A stretch of 64,000 nt of DNA from an uncultured bacterium (GCA_902802585.1 CADCMR010000001.1:67223-131222), one strand, 5' to 3'. Counted from the first letter of the stretch, positions 27,227-37,652 are shown. Notes: a model not told the origin generated them from the letters alone. Numbers and translations: made by a program.

Positions 27227-28618
27227 TTATGCGTTGAGGTTGCGGCGGTCGATCACGCGCTTCGCCTTGCCTTCGCTCCTGGGGATGGAGTTCGGGGCGC
27301 ACATCTTGACGAAGACGCGGATGCCGAGGATGCGTTCGATGGCGTGGCTGATGGTGTGGCGGATGTCCTCGATGGCGGACACGCGGTCGTGGAAGATGGT
27401 CTCATTGACCTCGATGTCGACCTCGATGTTGTCCAGGCCGTGGTCGCGGGTCAGGATGATCTGGTAGACGGGAAGGACCGATTCCACGCTCAGGATGGCG
27501 GTTTCGATCTGCGTCGGGAAGACGTTCACACCGCGGATGATGAACATGTCATCGCTGCGGCGACCGATCTTGCTGATGCGGCGGATGGTGCGTCCGCAGG
27601 CGCATTTCGAGGTCATGATGCTGGTAATGTCGCGGGTGCGGTAGCGGATCATGGGCATGGCGCGCTTCGCGAGCGTGGTGAGGACGAGCTCGCCTTCCTG
27701 TCCGTCGGGGAGGACTTCGCCGGTGGCGGGATCGATAATCTCGGGATAGAAGAAGTCTTCGAAGATGTGCAGGCCGTCCTGTTCGAGGCAGGAGCAGCCG
27801 ACGCCGGGACCGACGATCTCGGAGAGGCCGTAGATGTCGTACGCCCTGATGCCGGACTTCTTTTCGATCTGGGAGCGCATGGCTTCGGTCCAGGGCTCCG
27901 CGCCGAAGATGCCGAGGCGGACGGGGAGCTCGCGCATGTCGACGCCCATCTTTTCGGCGGTCTCGATCATGTGCAGGAAGTAGCTCGGGGTGCATGCCAC
28001 GCAGGTCACGCCGAAGTCCTTCATCAACATCACCTGGCGTTCCGTGTTGCCGCCGGACGCCGGGATCACGGTCGCGCCGATCTTCTCGAATCCGCTGTGC
28101 GCGCCGAGGCCGCCGGTGAAGAGGCCGTAGCCGTAGGAGACCTGGGCGATGTCGCCCTCATGGACGCCGACCGCGGCGAGGGCGCGCGCGACCGCCGTCG
28201 ACCAGACGTCGAGGTCCTGGCGGGTATATGCCACCACGATGGGCTTGCCGGTCGTGCCGCTGGACGCGTGGAGGCGCACGATGTCCTCCATGGGCGAGGC
28301 GAAGAGGCCGAAGGGATAGGTGTCGCGGAGGTCCGCCTTCACCGTAAACGGGAGCAGACGGATGTCCTCGAGCTTCTGAATGTCGTCGGGCTTGACGCCG
28401 CGTTCGTCCAGACGCGCCTTGAAAAGCGGAACGTTTTCATAGGCGAGGCTGACCATTTCCCGGAGCCGTGCGAGCTGGAGCGAATGGAGCTGTTCCTGCG
28501 GGATGAAGTCCATCGCGCTGATGGGATTCATCGGGACTGCCTTGGAGGGTTTCATGATGATGCCTTGGGTTTGGGTTTTGTTCTTCAGGGCGGGACCGCA
28601 TGGATGCGGCGATCCCAT
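27227..28618 (-). CDS. paaK: Phenylacetate-CoA ligase (aryl-CoA ligase)
   Basis: 463 residues from ATG 28618, which has AGGTGG five bases upstream and a promoter just behind it; ATGs at 28555 and 28531 are in-frame alternatives that would remove a non-conserved tail. AMP-binding motif SSGTTGKP at 119-126, then YGLSE and the adenylate-forming domain with RGVNVFPTQIE. It activates phenylacetate or a related aryl acid to its CoA thioester with ATP. With IorAB 4 kb away this fits conversion of aromatic amino acids. First gene of the operon paaK-ACT-rlmD-radC-acpS-waaF. Confidence 0.92.
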   Translation of the reverse strand: MGSPHPCGPALKNKTQTQGIIMKPSKAVPMNPISAMDFIPQEQLHSLQLARLREMVSLAYENVPLFKARLDERGVKPDDIQKLEDIRLLPFTVKADLRDTYPFGLFASPMEDIVRLHASSGTTGKPIVVAYTRQDLDVWSTAVARALAAVGVHEGDIAQVSYGYGLFTGGLGAHSGFEKIGATVIPASGGNTERQVMLMKDFGVTCVACTPSYFLHMIETAEKMGVDMRELPVRLGIFGAEPWTEAMRSQIEKKSGIRAYDIYGLSEIVGPGVGCSCLEQDGLHIFEDFFYPEIIDPATGEVLPDGQEGELVLTTLAKRAMPMIRYRTRDITSIMTSKCACGRTIRRISKIGRRSDDMFIIRGVNVFPTQIETAILSVESVLPVYQIILTRDHGLDNIEVDIEVNETIFHDRVSAIEDIRHTISHAIERILGIRVFVKMCAPNSIPRSEGKAKRVIDRRNLNA

Positions 28619-28644
28619 GTTTCCACCTGAATTTCTATTCTAAT

Positions 28645-28673
28645 AATATACCCGCCGGGCGTATTATTATCAA
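28645..28673 (-). promoter_or_regulatory. Promoter of the paaK-to-waaF operon
   Basis: On the minus strand: -35 TTGATA (28673-28668), 17-base spacer, -10 TATATT (28650-28645). It gives a leader of about 20 bases to ATG 28618. Confidence 0.72.
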
Positions 28674-28794
28674 GGAAATTCGCGTGAAAAAAGAATAAAA
28701 GTCCTGTGTTTTATAGTTAGAAACTTAATGGCATCTCCATCCATTCAGACGGAGCTGTCTTTTTCCAGCCCGGTTGGAGTGTATTCCCACCGGC

Positions 28795-28822
28795 TTGATT
28801 TTTCCTGAAAACATGCTATTTT
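28795..28822 (+). promoter_or_regulatory. Probable promoter of the secretin-like pair
   Basis: -35 TTGATT at 28795-28800, 16-base spacer, -10 TATTTT at 28817-28822. The leader to ATG 29094 would be long (about 265 bases). I see no credible gene or clear riboswitch in that leader. Confidence 0.45.
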
Positions 28823-29093
28823 ATATGTTTATAACCTTTACTTCAACAGAGTCCGATATGGTTTTCCGCACGACAAATGATTCCGGCAGCCACGACGGGG
28901 CGCACCGCCGTGAGCTTCTTTGCTGTTCCCGTTCCAATCCGCCTCGTTATGTTCATCGCCTTTTTGATTGCCTGACGTGCCGCCAGTAAACCTTTTTGCC
29001 GGGAAAGACTCGGACGGCGCGAAGACATCCTGTCCGTGCCCGGTCTTTCCTGCGCAATCCCCAATACCCCCCCACCCATAAGGATTGCAACAA

Positions 29094-30611
29094 ATGAAAG
29101 CCCTACAATCCCCCCGAAAAGCAAGCGAAAAACGCATGAAACGCCTTGCTTTGCTGATCTTGGGCGCCGGTCTCGCCGGAGCATGGAATCTCCAGGCGCA
29201 GGAGCCCGCGAAGGAAGTCCGCACCATCAAACTGCTTCAGGACGACGCCCAGGTCCGTTTCGCCAGCAAGCTTTACGAGCTGAAATACACGAAGCCGACT
29301 GACGTCCGCCCGTTCATCCTCGCCGCCGTCACCCGCTACAGCGCGCGTTCGAAGGTGGACCGCGTGAACAACAACGTCGCCAACAAGCACTATCTGCTGG
29401 TTTCGACGGGAGAAGACTTCATTCCCTACGTGGACAAGCTGATCGCCGGTCTGGACGTGCCGGGCAAAGCGGATGAATTCGGCTCCATCATCGAGGGAAC
29501 CGGCGTCACGCGCGTGACCTACCATCCGCAATACCGCCTCGGGACCGAAATGCTCCGCATCGTCTCCTCCGGGCTGCAGAGTCCCGAAGGCTCGATCTTC
29601 CTGAACGAGGACACGAACACGGTCTACTGGAAGGATGACCGGGCCGCCGCCATGGGCGCCCTCTCCTGGATCCAATATCTCGACCGTCCCCTTCCGCAGG
29701 TCAACCTCAAGCTCAAATACTACGAAATCCGTGAAAGCAAGCTGCGCGACATCGGGCTGGATTACCTGGCATGGAAGAACGGTCCCGGGCTCGACATCTT
29801 CTCCGCCGGATTCGACACGGGGAAGATCTTCTCCAACGAGGCGGTCTGGAACCTCGTCGGCGGGGCGACGCAGCTGGTCGACCTCACGAAGGATTTCACC
29901 TCGGCATGGGGATACGGCGGATTCTTCACCGCGCCGAAATTCGACCTCAGTTTCGTCCGTCTGCTTCAGCAGTCCGGCAACGCGAAACTCGCCGCGGAGG
30001 CGGAGCTGACGTTCGTGAACACGCCGATCTACGAGACGGAGGCGCTGAACACGCACCTGCCGAAGGTGTACAAGGCAAACCTCGTGCCTGACTACGAGAA
30101 CATCAAAAAGGACGACAACGACCGCACGAGCGTGGTCACGGGCGGCGACAGCAGCCTCACGCTCTCGGTCATTAACCCGGTCATCTGCTTCAACGCCACG
30201 AAGGAGGAGACCTCGCCGAAGGGGCATATCCCGTCCACGCAGGAATTCTATGAAAAGAACGACGGCGGAGTCGTGTTCGCCTACAAGCTCGTGTCGAAGA
30301 GCGTGACGGAGCGGAGCAACCGCGGCGACGAACTGGGCGACGTTGCCACCTCCTCCGGCGAGCTTACGCTCGGTTTCAAGACTGAAAAGCTGCTGGCGTC
30401 CTATGTCCGCGAAAACGATGTGGAGCAGACCGTCGGCATCCCGTTCCTCGTGAAAATCCCCGTGCTGAAATACCTTTTCGGCACGACCACGAGCATTCGG
30501 GAGCGTACCTACGTCGTCGTGACCGCCGAAGCCTCGCTCGTCCACCCGGACGGTCCGGTCGCGGCGGCCGCCGAACCCGTCGTCGAATCCGTCGTCGAAT
30601 CCGGCAACTGA
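29094..30611 (+). CDS. Secretin-like outer-membrane protein, first of a tandem pair
   Basis: 505 residues from ATG 29094 (AAGGA eight bases upstream; ATG 29136 is an alternative). It has a signal peptide, then a secretin N-domain-like half containing KLYELKYTKPTDVRPFI and IAGLDVPGK. The middle holds a VNLKLKYYEIRESKLRDIGLDY segment (split here between VNLKLKYYEIRE and SKLRDIGLDY) like the secretin-domain entry 'lE...s....lG.d'. Near 448 comes GIPFLVKIPVLKYLFG, matching the secretin hallmark 'vP.L.dIP.LG.LF'. The C-terminus is Ala/Val/Glu-rich. It would form or help form an outer-membrane pore. No other type II secretion or type IV pilus gene is nearby. Same architecture as the next gene. Confidence 0.65.
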   Translation: MKALQSPRKASEKRMKRLALLILGAGLAGAWNLQAQEPAKEVRTIKLLQDDAQVRFASKLYELKYTKPTDVRPFILAAVTRYSARSKVDRVNNNVANKHYLLVSTGEDFIPYVDKLIAGLDVPGKADEFGSIIEGTGVTRVTYHPQYRLGTEMLRIVSSGLQSPEGSIFLNEDTNTVYWKDDRAAAMGALSWIQYLDRPLPQVNLKLKYYEIRESKLRDIGLDYLAWKNGPGLDIFSAGFDTGKIFSNEAVWNLVGGATQLVDLTKDFTSAWGYGGFFTAPKFDLSFVRLLQQSGNAKLAAEAELTFVNTPIYETEALNTHLPKVYKANLVPDYENIKKDDNDRTSVVTGGDSSLTLSVINPVICFNATKEETSPKGHIPSTQEFYEKNDGGVVFAYKLVSKSVTERSNRGDELGDVATSSGELTLGFKTEKLLASYVRENDVEQTVGIPFLVKIPVLKYLFGTTTSIRERTYVVVTAEASLVHPDGPVAAAAEPVVESVVESGN

Positions 30612-30631
30612 CCGGGAAAGGAACACAAACT

Positions 30632-32260
30632 ATGAACATGAACACCATGATGAAACATCTTTTCGCAGCCGCGTTTCTCCTCGCCGCCGTTTCCGCGTTC
30701 TCTGACGAGCACACCATCGACGTCATTCCGCACGGGGTACCCGGCACGCCCCAGTCGTACAACAATATGCCGACCGAAGGCTACGGCAGCAGCACCGTCC
30801 AGACGCAGATCCGCGTGGACCTGAAGGACACGGAGGACGCGGTCCATTTCATCCGGGGCAACACCGACCCATTCGTCGTGACGAAGCTGTACGAGCTGAA
30901 ACACACCAATCCCTACACGATCCGGGGGTATCTGCTTGGCGTGGTGAACGGCACGCAGATCACTGGGAATCCCGTGCATGTGGACGCCGTCCGGTACAAC
31001 GACGGACGCGGCGTCGTGCTGGTCTCCGCGGAGGACTACCGGTTCGAGAACAACGGCAAGGGCGACAGTATCGACGAGATCATCGCCGGGCTGGACCAGC
31101 CCGGCATGGAACTCATCACAGGCAAAGGCTTCTTCATCTATTTCCCGAAAGTGAACGCCGCCGCCAACCTCCGCGACATGGTCATGAAAGTCGGCGCGAC
31201 CAGCGAGGACGTTGAGTTCTCGCATGGCGTGGACCGGCTGGTCGTCGACGGCGGGCTGAACGCGCTCTTCATCGCCGCGCCGTACTGGAGCTGGAACGGC
31301 GTCAAATCGCAGCTGGAATCGTATGACAAGCCGATGCCGGAAATCCGCCTCTCGTACTGCCTCTACGAGGTCGGCACGGAGAACGACGACAAGCTCGGCG
31401 TCGACTTCCAGAGCTGGAAAAACAACGACGGCATTGATTTCTTCTCCGTCGGCGGCCGCTACCGCAACAACTGGGCGCGGACGTTCGCGGGCGGCATCGA
31501 TGGCTCCCACAGCAGCCGCACCGACTACTTCAACTTCAACCCGAAGTGGAATACGAAGTATTTCGACTTCCTGACCTCCACCGGGCGCGCGAAAGTCGTC
31601 ACGCAGGGCGTCATCACCGCCAAGAACCGCCGCAAATCGGAAATCTCCGTCGGTTCCGGACTTTTTTATGAGGAGGAGGACCCGATCAAGGACACCTCCA
31701 TCAACGACGGCATCCTGATCGACGGCAAGGAGAAACTCCCTGCGGGCGCGGACGTCCCGATCGAGCACGGCAACCGCCAGAACACGAAGGCGTCCGAAGG
31801 CTTCAAGTTCAGCATGGAGGTTACCCCGGTCGTTGCCGAAAAGGCGTCAGTCCTGCCGGTCAAGGTCTCCGGCGTGAGTCTGCTCGGCTGGAACAGCGAC
31901 GGCACGCCCCGCCTCAGCAAGTCCGAGTTCGAGACCGAGATCCATCTGGGATACGAGGCGCGCGACTTCGTAATTGGCGGCATCAAGCGCAAGCAGATCG
32001 TCCGAAGCGTGTCCGGCCTCCCGATCCTGAAGGACATCCCGATCCTCGGCTGGGCGTTCTCCACGGAATCCGAATCCGCCCGCGAGACCGAGCTGATTCT
32101 CTCCGTGCACGCCGAATACTCCCAGCCGTCCGATAATGTGCCGGAATCGCTTAAAAACGAGCTGAACGCCACGGAAGACGACCTGATCCACGGCATCGAG
32201 CGCCCGATCACCAACCTCGGATTCGAGCAGTTCGGACTGGATTCCAAGACGATCGAATAA
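30632..32260 (+). CDS. Secretin-like outer-membrane protein, second of a tandem pair
   Basis: 542 residues with a signal peptide (about 1-22). It has the same plan as the preceding gene: KLYELKHTNPYTIRGYL in the N-domain, IDEIIAGLDQPG, a middle segment where LGVDFQSWKNNDGIDF matches LDYLAWKNGPGLDIF of the first protein, and GLPILKDIPILGWAF at 462-476, followed by an ELILSVHAEY strand. The match to the secretin C-terminal gate region is better here than in the first gene. The gap to the first gene is 20 bases, so the two form an operon. The target and any partner platform are unknown. Confidence 0.65.
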   Translation: MNMNTMMKHLFAAAFLLAAVSAFSDEHTIDVIPHGVPGTPQSYNNMPTEGYGSSTVQTQIRVDLKDTEDAVHFIRGNTDPFVVTKLYELKHTNPYTIRGYLLGVVNGTQITGNPVHVDAVRYNDGRGVVLVSAEDYRFENNGKGDSIDEIIAGLDQPGMELITGKGFFIYFPKVNAAANLRDMVMKVGATSEDVEFSHGVDRLVVDGGLNALFIAAPYWSWNGVKSQLESYDKPMPEIRLSYCLYEVGTENDDKLGVDFQSWKNNDGIDFFSVGGRYRNNWARTFAGGIDGSHSSRTDYFNFNPKWNTKYFDFLTSTGRAKVVTQGVITAKNRRKSEISVGSGLFYEEEDPIKDTSINDGILIDGKEKLPAGADVPIEHGNRQNTKASEGFKFSMEVTPVVAEKASVLPVKVSGVSLLGWNSDGTPRLSKSEFETEIHLGYEARDFVIGGIKRKQIVRSVSGLPILKDIPILGWAFSTESESARETELILSVHAEYSQPSDNVPESLKNELNATEDDLIHGIERPITNLGFEQFGLDSKTIE

Positions 32261-32284
32261 GACCGTCTTGTTCTGCAAGCAAAA

Positions 32285-32323
32285 AAGCCTCCGGAACCTG
32301 TCGGGCTCCGGGGGCTTCGTTTT
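32285..32323. terminator. Bidirectional terminator between the secretin pair and iorB
   Basis: Eleven-base arms AAGCCTCCGGA (32285-32295) and TCCGGGGGCTT (32307-32317), all paired with one G-T. A T-run follows on the plus strand, and an A-run precedes it (six Ts for the minus strand). It serves both convergent units. Confidence 0.85.
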
Positions 32324-32347
32324 GCCTTGGATTGTTCTGCGAGCGGA

Positions 32348-32821
32348 TCAGGCGAGGTTCGCGCCGCGGCGGAACGCCTGGACGTTCGCCTCACCGACGG
32401 GACCGGCGAAGTTCTCGCGGATCAGGGTTTCCCACAGCTCCGCGGGGAAATTGAGGTAACGGTTCAGCACGCCCAGCATCGCGATGTTCGCCATGCGGGA
32501 CTTCGCGTCGTCGGCGGAAAGGTCGGACGGACGCACGATGACCGTGGCGTCGTTCAAATACGGGCGTGCGACCTCGATCTGGTCTTCGGAGACCGCCACG
32601 AGGTAGTCGGTCATGCCGACGGGGACCATCGGGCTGAGGACTTTTTTGCCGAAGCGGACGTCGCTGGAGACGGAGCCGCCGCGCTGGCTCATGCCGTGGA
32701 GTTCGCTTTTCTTGACGTCGAAACCGAGGCGGAACGCCGCTTCGGTGAGCATATCGGATGCGCGGATAATACCCTGACCGCCGATGCCGACGAACAGGAC
32801 GTTGGTAATGTCACGACTCAT
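32348..32821 (-). CDS. iorB: Indolepyruvate ferredoxin oxidoreductase, beta subunit
   Basis: 157 residues, somewhat shorter than the usual 180-200. The pyruvate:ferredoxin-oxidoreductase gamma-type domain is clear: GIGGQGIIRASDMLTEAA near residues 12-29 and the ELHGMSQRGGSV segment. With IorA it oxidatively decarboxylates aryl pyruvates made from Phe, Tyr or Trp to aryl-acetyl-CoA, reducing ferredoxin. It overlaps iorA by ATGA. Confidence 0.88.
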   Translation of the reverse strand: MSRDITNVLFVGIGGQGIIRASDMLTEAAFRLGFDVKKSELHGMSQRGGSVSSDVRFGKKVLSPMVPVGMTDYLVAVSEDQIEVARPYLNDATVIVRPSDLSADDAKSRMANIAMLGVLNRYLNFPAELWETLIRENFAGPVGEANVQAFRRGANLA

Positions 32822-34419
32822 TTCTTCACCTCAGTGTGATTGGCCATTTTCGCCATCTTTTTCATTTGCATCAGGCACGGACGGCGCACGATGATCACGG
32901 TGGCGTCATTGGACGCCAGGCGTTCCTGAAGGAGCGCTCGGTAGCCGTCGTTGTCGCCGACGGGGTCCACGACGTCGACGTGGTCGACGCCGAGCGAACG
33001 GCAGACGTCTTCGAGCTTGATCGGGACCGCCGGAGTCTTGTCCAGGTGATAGCCGGTGGCGGCGTGTTCCTGGAGCCCGGTCATGGCGGTCGTGCCGTTG
33101 TCGAGCAGTAGGACCACGTGCCCGGTCGCGGGTTTGTTGTAGACCATGTCCACGACGCCGGTGAGGCCGCTGTGCAGGAACGTGCTGTCGCCGATCACGC
33201 TGACCACGCGGCGCGCTTCGGGCGTGTCGCCGAGCGAACGGCGGAGACCGAGCCCCATGCCGATGCTCGCGCCCATGCACTCGGAGGCGTCCATGGCGTT
33301 GAACGGCGGAAGCACGCCGAGCGTGTAGCAGCCGATGTCGCCAAGCACGGTCAGCTTCAGATCGCTGAGCAGTTCGAACGTCTTGCGGTGCGGACAGCCG
33401 GGGCAGAGCGCCGGGGGACGACCCGGAGCGCCCGCGGGCGGCGGCGTGGTGTCGTGAGCGAGGAGCTGTTTCACGCGTCCGACGGAGAGTTCGCCGCATT
33501 CGAAGACGTCTTCCTTGCCCTCGACCGCGATTCCGGCTGCGCGGAGATTCTCCTCAAGGAATTTGCTGCCTTCCTCAACGACCACGAAGCGCTTCACGCC
33601 GGAGGCGAACTTGCGGATGGCGTCAAGCGGGAGCGGCCAGGTCATTTTCAGCTGGAGCACGGAGGCTTCCGGTGCGGCTTCCAGTACATGCTGGACGCTC
33701 ACGCCGGAGCTGAGGACGCCGAGTTCGGCGGAACCGGGATTGAGGACCGTGTGCAGGTCGGAGGATTCGTTGTACGCCGCGAGGTCCTTCATCACCTGGA
33801 TGAGGCGGACGTGGGCGCGGCGGGCGTATGCAGGAATCATGACCTTGGTCGTCGGGTCGGCCTTGTACGGAGCCGGGCGGAACGCTTCCTCTTCCTTCCA
33901 GAGCGCGACGGGTCCCATGGAGTGGCAGACGCGCGTGGTCATGCGGAGGAGGACCGGCACTTTGAATTGTTCGGAGAGCTCGAACGCGCGGATGGTCAGG
34001 TCATAGGCTTCCTGGCTGGAGGACGGCTCCAGCATCGGCATCTGCGCGAACTTCGCGTAGTTGCGGTTGTCCTGTTCGTTCTGGCTCGACACCATGCCCG
34101 GGTCGTCCGCGGAGACGATCACGAGGCCGCCGTTTACGCCCATGTAGGTCAGCGTGAACAGCGGATCGGCCGCCACGTTCAGCCCGACATGCTTCATAGT
34201 CACCAGCGCACGTCCGTTGCCGAGCGAGACGCCGGTCGCGACTTCGAGCGCGACCTTCTCGTTGGGCGACCACTGCGCCGCGCCCCCGATGGATGTGAGG
34301 GTTTCAAGGATTTCCGTGGACGGTGTGCCGGGATAGCCCGCACCCAGCGTCACGCCGCATGCTTTCGCGCCGTAGGCGATCGCGCCGTCGCCGCTCAAGA
34401 TCATTTTTTTGTCAGCCAT
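32818..34419 (-). CDS. iorA: Indolepyruvate ferredoxin oxidoreductase, alpha subunit, lacking the C-terminal ferredoxin domain
   Basis: 533 residues from ATG 34419. The N-terminal pyrimidine-binding domain (GDGAIAYGAKACGV, YPGTPSTEI) is followed by the TPP-binding domain with CPGCPHRKTFELL, GDIGCYTLG and the GDSTFLHSG...N signature. The usual C-terminal domain with two CxxCxxCxxxC clusters is missing. The chain ends shortly after RRPCLMQMKK, where that domain would begin, and iorB overlaps the stop, so no displaced piece follows. Electron transfer must use another protein, or another cluster, if the enzyme is active. The AGGG ribosome site is modest. Confidence 0.9.
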   Translation of the reverse strand: MADKKMILSGDGAIAYGAKACGVTLGAGYPGTPSTEILETLTSIGGAAQWSPNEKVALEVATGVSLGNGRALVTMKHVGLNVAADPLFTLTYMGVNGGLVIVSADDPGMVSSQNEQDNRNYAKFAQMPMLEPSSSQEAYDLTIRAFELSEQFKVPVLLRMTTRVCHSMGPVALWKEEEAFRPAPYKADPTTKVMIPAYARRAHVRLIQVMKDLAAYNESSDLHTVLNPGSAELGVLSSGVSVQHVLEAAPEASVLQLKMTWPLPLDAIRKFASGVKRFVVVEEGSKFLEENLRAAGIAVEGKEDVFECGELSVGRVKQLLAHDTTPPPAGAPGRPPALCPGCPHRKTFELLSDLKLTVLGDIGCYTLGVLPPFNAMDASECMGASIGMGLGLRRSLGDTPEARRVVSVIGDSTFLHSGLTGVVDMVYNKPATGHVVLLLDNGTTAMTGLQEHAATGYHLDKTPAVPIKLEDVCRSLGVDHVDVVDPVGDNDGYRALLQERLASNDATVIIVRRPCLMQMKKMAKMANHTEVKK

Positions 34420-34530
34420 GGTATGCCCTGATGATTGGCGGACACCTCTGTTCGTCGAATGAATCGAGATGCCCTGGTGATGATCCCTGTTTGTCAAGAG
34501 AGATGTCGTTTTTGTGAAAAAGATTATCTA

Positions 34531-34558
34531 AATATAGCGCAGGAACGCGATTTTTCAA
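34531..34558 (-). promoter_or_regulatory. Promoter of iorAB
   Basis: Minus strand: -35 TTGAAA (34558-34553), 16-base spacer, -10 TATATT (34536-34531), about 110 bases before the iorA ATG. Confidence 0.65.
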
Positions 34559-34685
34559 TAGCCGGAGCGTAAAAAGAGGCGCGGAAGGGGGCTGAGGCGG
34601 CTTTGCTTTTCCGTGAGGAAGGCGGATTTGCTCTGCGGACGGCTTGAAATGATAAATACTACATGTTTTTTGCCTTAATGTCCAT

Positions 34686-34714
34686 TTGAAATCCTGTTCG
34701 CGCATGTATATTAT
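34686..34714 (+). promoter_or_regulatory. Promoter of the GH10 xylanase gene
   Basis: -35 TTGAAA at 34686-34691, 17-base spacer, -10 TATTAT at 34709-34714 (overlapping TATATT). 78 bases before the ATG. Confidence 0.65.
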
Positions 34715-34791
34715 GATAATAAAACTATACACTCGTTTTTCATCAACCACAAAACATAAGGCGGTTTTCCCGCCTCATAAGGATCAACAGC

Positions 34792-36741
<1,950 letters not shown>

Positions 36742-36749
36742 TGAGGGGG

Positions 36750-36869
36750 GGAGGACAAGTCCTCCACTGAAGCAGTGCCTTGCTTCGCAGCGGTACGGAG
36801 AAGACAAGTTCTCCCCTGAAGCAGTGCCTTGCCTCGCAGCGGCACGGAGGGCAAATCCACCGCTGAAAC
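36750..36869 (+). repeat. Two-hairpin repeat, two tandem copies plus a degenerate third
   Basis: Units of 49 bases: 36750-36796 and 36797-36845, then a decayed piece to about 36869. Each unit has a first palindrome (GGAGGAC, two-base loop, GTCCTCC in copy 1), a short joiner ACTGAAGCA (CCTGAAGCA in copy 2), and a second hairpin GTGCC...GGTAC or GGCAC. A diverged unit with the same plan occurs at 43321-43366. It begins nine bases after the xylanase stop. Confidence 0.75.
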
Positions 36870-36905
36870 TTTGCGTGGCGACATATTGGCACGAAAGAAA
36901 CTCCA

Positions 36906-36932
36906 GCCTCCGGTCAACCCCGGAGGCTTTTC
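36906..36932 (+). terminator. Terminator after the xylanase/repeat region
   Basis: Eight-base arms GCCTCCGG (36906-36913) and CCGGAGGC (36920-36927), six-base loop, then TTTT. Confidence 0.75.
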
Positions 36933-36996
36933 CGTCTTCAGAGAGGCGGGCAGGGGGATTTGTCGAACTTTTTTCGCTTTTTTTTGCGTTCCCGGC

Positions 36997-37024
36997 TTGA
37001 TTTCTCCGTCGGAGGATGTATAGT
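36997..37024 (+). promoter_or_regulatory. Promoter of the tRNA-Gly/tRNA-Tyr unit
   Basis: -35 TTGATT at 36997-37002, 16-base spacer, -10 TATAGT at 37019-37024; tRNA-Gly starts 26 bases on. Confidence 0.65.
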
Positions 37025-37049
37025 AATAAATCCTGTTTAGGAATTGTCC

Positions 37050-37123
37050 GCGGGTATAGTTCAACGGTAGAACATTAGCCTTCCAAGCTAATTGTGAGGG
37101 TTCGATTCCCTCTACCCGCTCCA
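37050..37123 (+). tRNA. tRNA-Gly (anticodon TCC)
   Basis: 74-base cloverleaf; acceptor GCGGGTA/TACCCGC, anticodon stem TTAGC/GCTAA with loop CTTCCAA, CCA encoded. Confidence 0.97.
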
Positions 37124-37136
37124 AGTCCAGTTCCCT

Positions 37137-37221
37137 GGTGGGGTTGCAGAGCGGTCAAATGCAGTAGACTGTAAATCTACCGGCCATGCCTTCGGAGGTC
37201 CGAATCCTCCCCCCACCACCA
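37137..37221 (+). tRNA. tRNA-Tyr (anticodon GTA)
   Basis: 85 bases with a long variable arm (type II). Acceptor GGTGGGG/CCCCACC, anticodon stem GTAGA/TCTAC with loop CTGTAAA, CCA encoded. 13 bases after tRNA-Gly. Confidence 0.97.
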
Positions 37222-37233
37222 TTTTGATTCTTC

Positions 37234-37268
37234 CGGGTTGTGTTTTGAAGCACAGCCCGTTTTTTTTG
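37234..37268 (+). terminator. Terminator of the tRNA unit
   Basis: Arms GGGTTGTG (37235-37242) and CACAGCCC (37251-37258), eight pairs including one G-T, then a run of eight Ts. Confidence 0.85.
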
Positions 37269-37427
37269 TGAAAAAAAAGCGCCGGATGAGCAGGGGATGA
37301 TGACGACAGGGTGAGTACCGTCTCCGTCATGCGAATTGTTCGGAGGAGGCGGCTCATTGCGGTCCGCCGCCCTGTGGAGAGGCGTCGTTTTCCCCCCTTC
37401 TTGTGGAAATCCCGGATTTGCCGTCCG

Positions 37428-37652
37428 TTATTCGTCTTCCAGCTCTTCGTCTTCTTCCGCCCAGACAGTCAGCAGATGCCCGAGGACAAGAAGAATGATG
37501 CTGAGGACGCAGCATGTGATGGAAAGGGCCCAGAAGAACTTGGAGGTAATGCCTGAATCAATCAGGCTGAGATAGATCATGACAAGCAGCGTCGGCAAAC
37601 CGATAACGGCGAGGATGAATGACACGATGTAAAGCGGAATTTTGATGTTCAT
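37428..37652 (-). CDS. Small two-span membrane protein
   Basis: 74 residues with two hydrophobic segments (about 5-30 and 40-64) and an acidic tail (AEEDEELEDE). I do not recognise the family. The coding call rests on composition, a clean promoter upstream (37716-37743) and position as a separate unit. Function unknown. The 37269-37427 gap downstream shows nothing convincing. Confidence 0.65.
   Translation of the reverse strand: MNIKIPLYIVSFILAVIGLPTLLVMIYLSLIDSGITSKFFWALSITCCVLSIILLVLGHLLTVWAEEDEELEDE

Noticed and set aside
25529..28630. Open frame of about 1030 codons on the plus strand opposite radC, rlmD, the ACT gene and paaK
   Set aside because: It spans four clear minus-strand genes and has no motif of its own; a shadow.
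28774..28989. 71-codon frame in the leader of the secretin pair
   Set aside because: Begins upstream of the predicted promoter boxes, lacks a ribosome site and has no coding-like composition.
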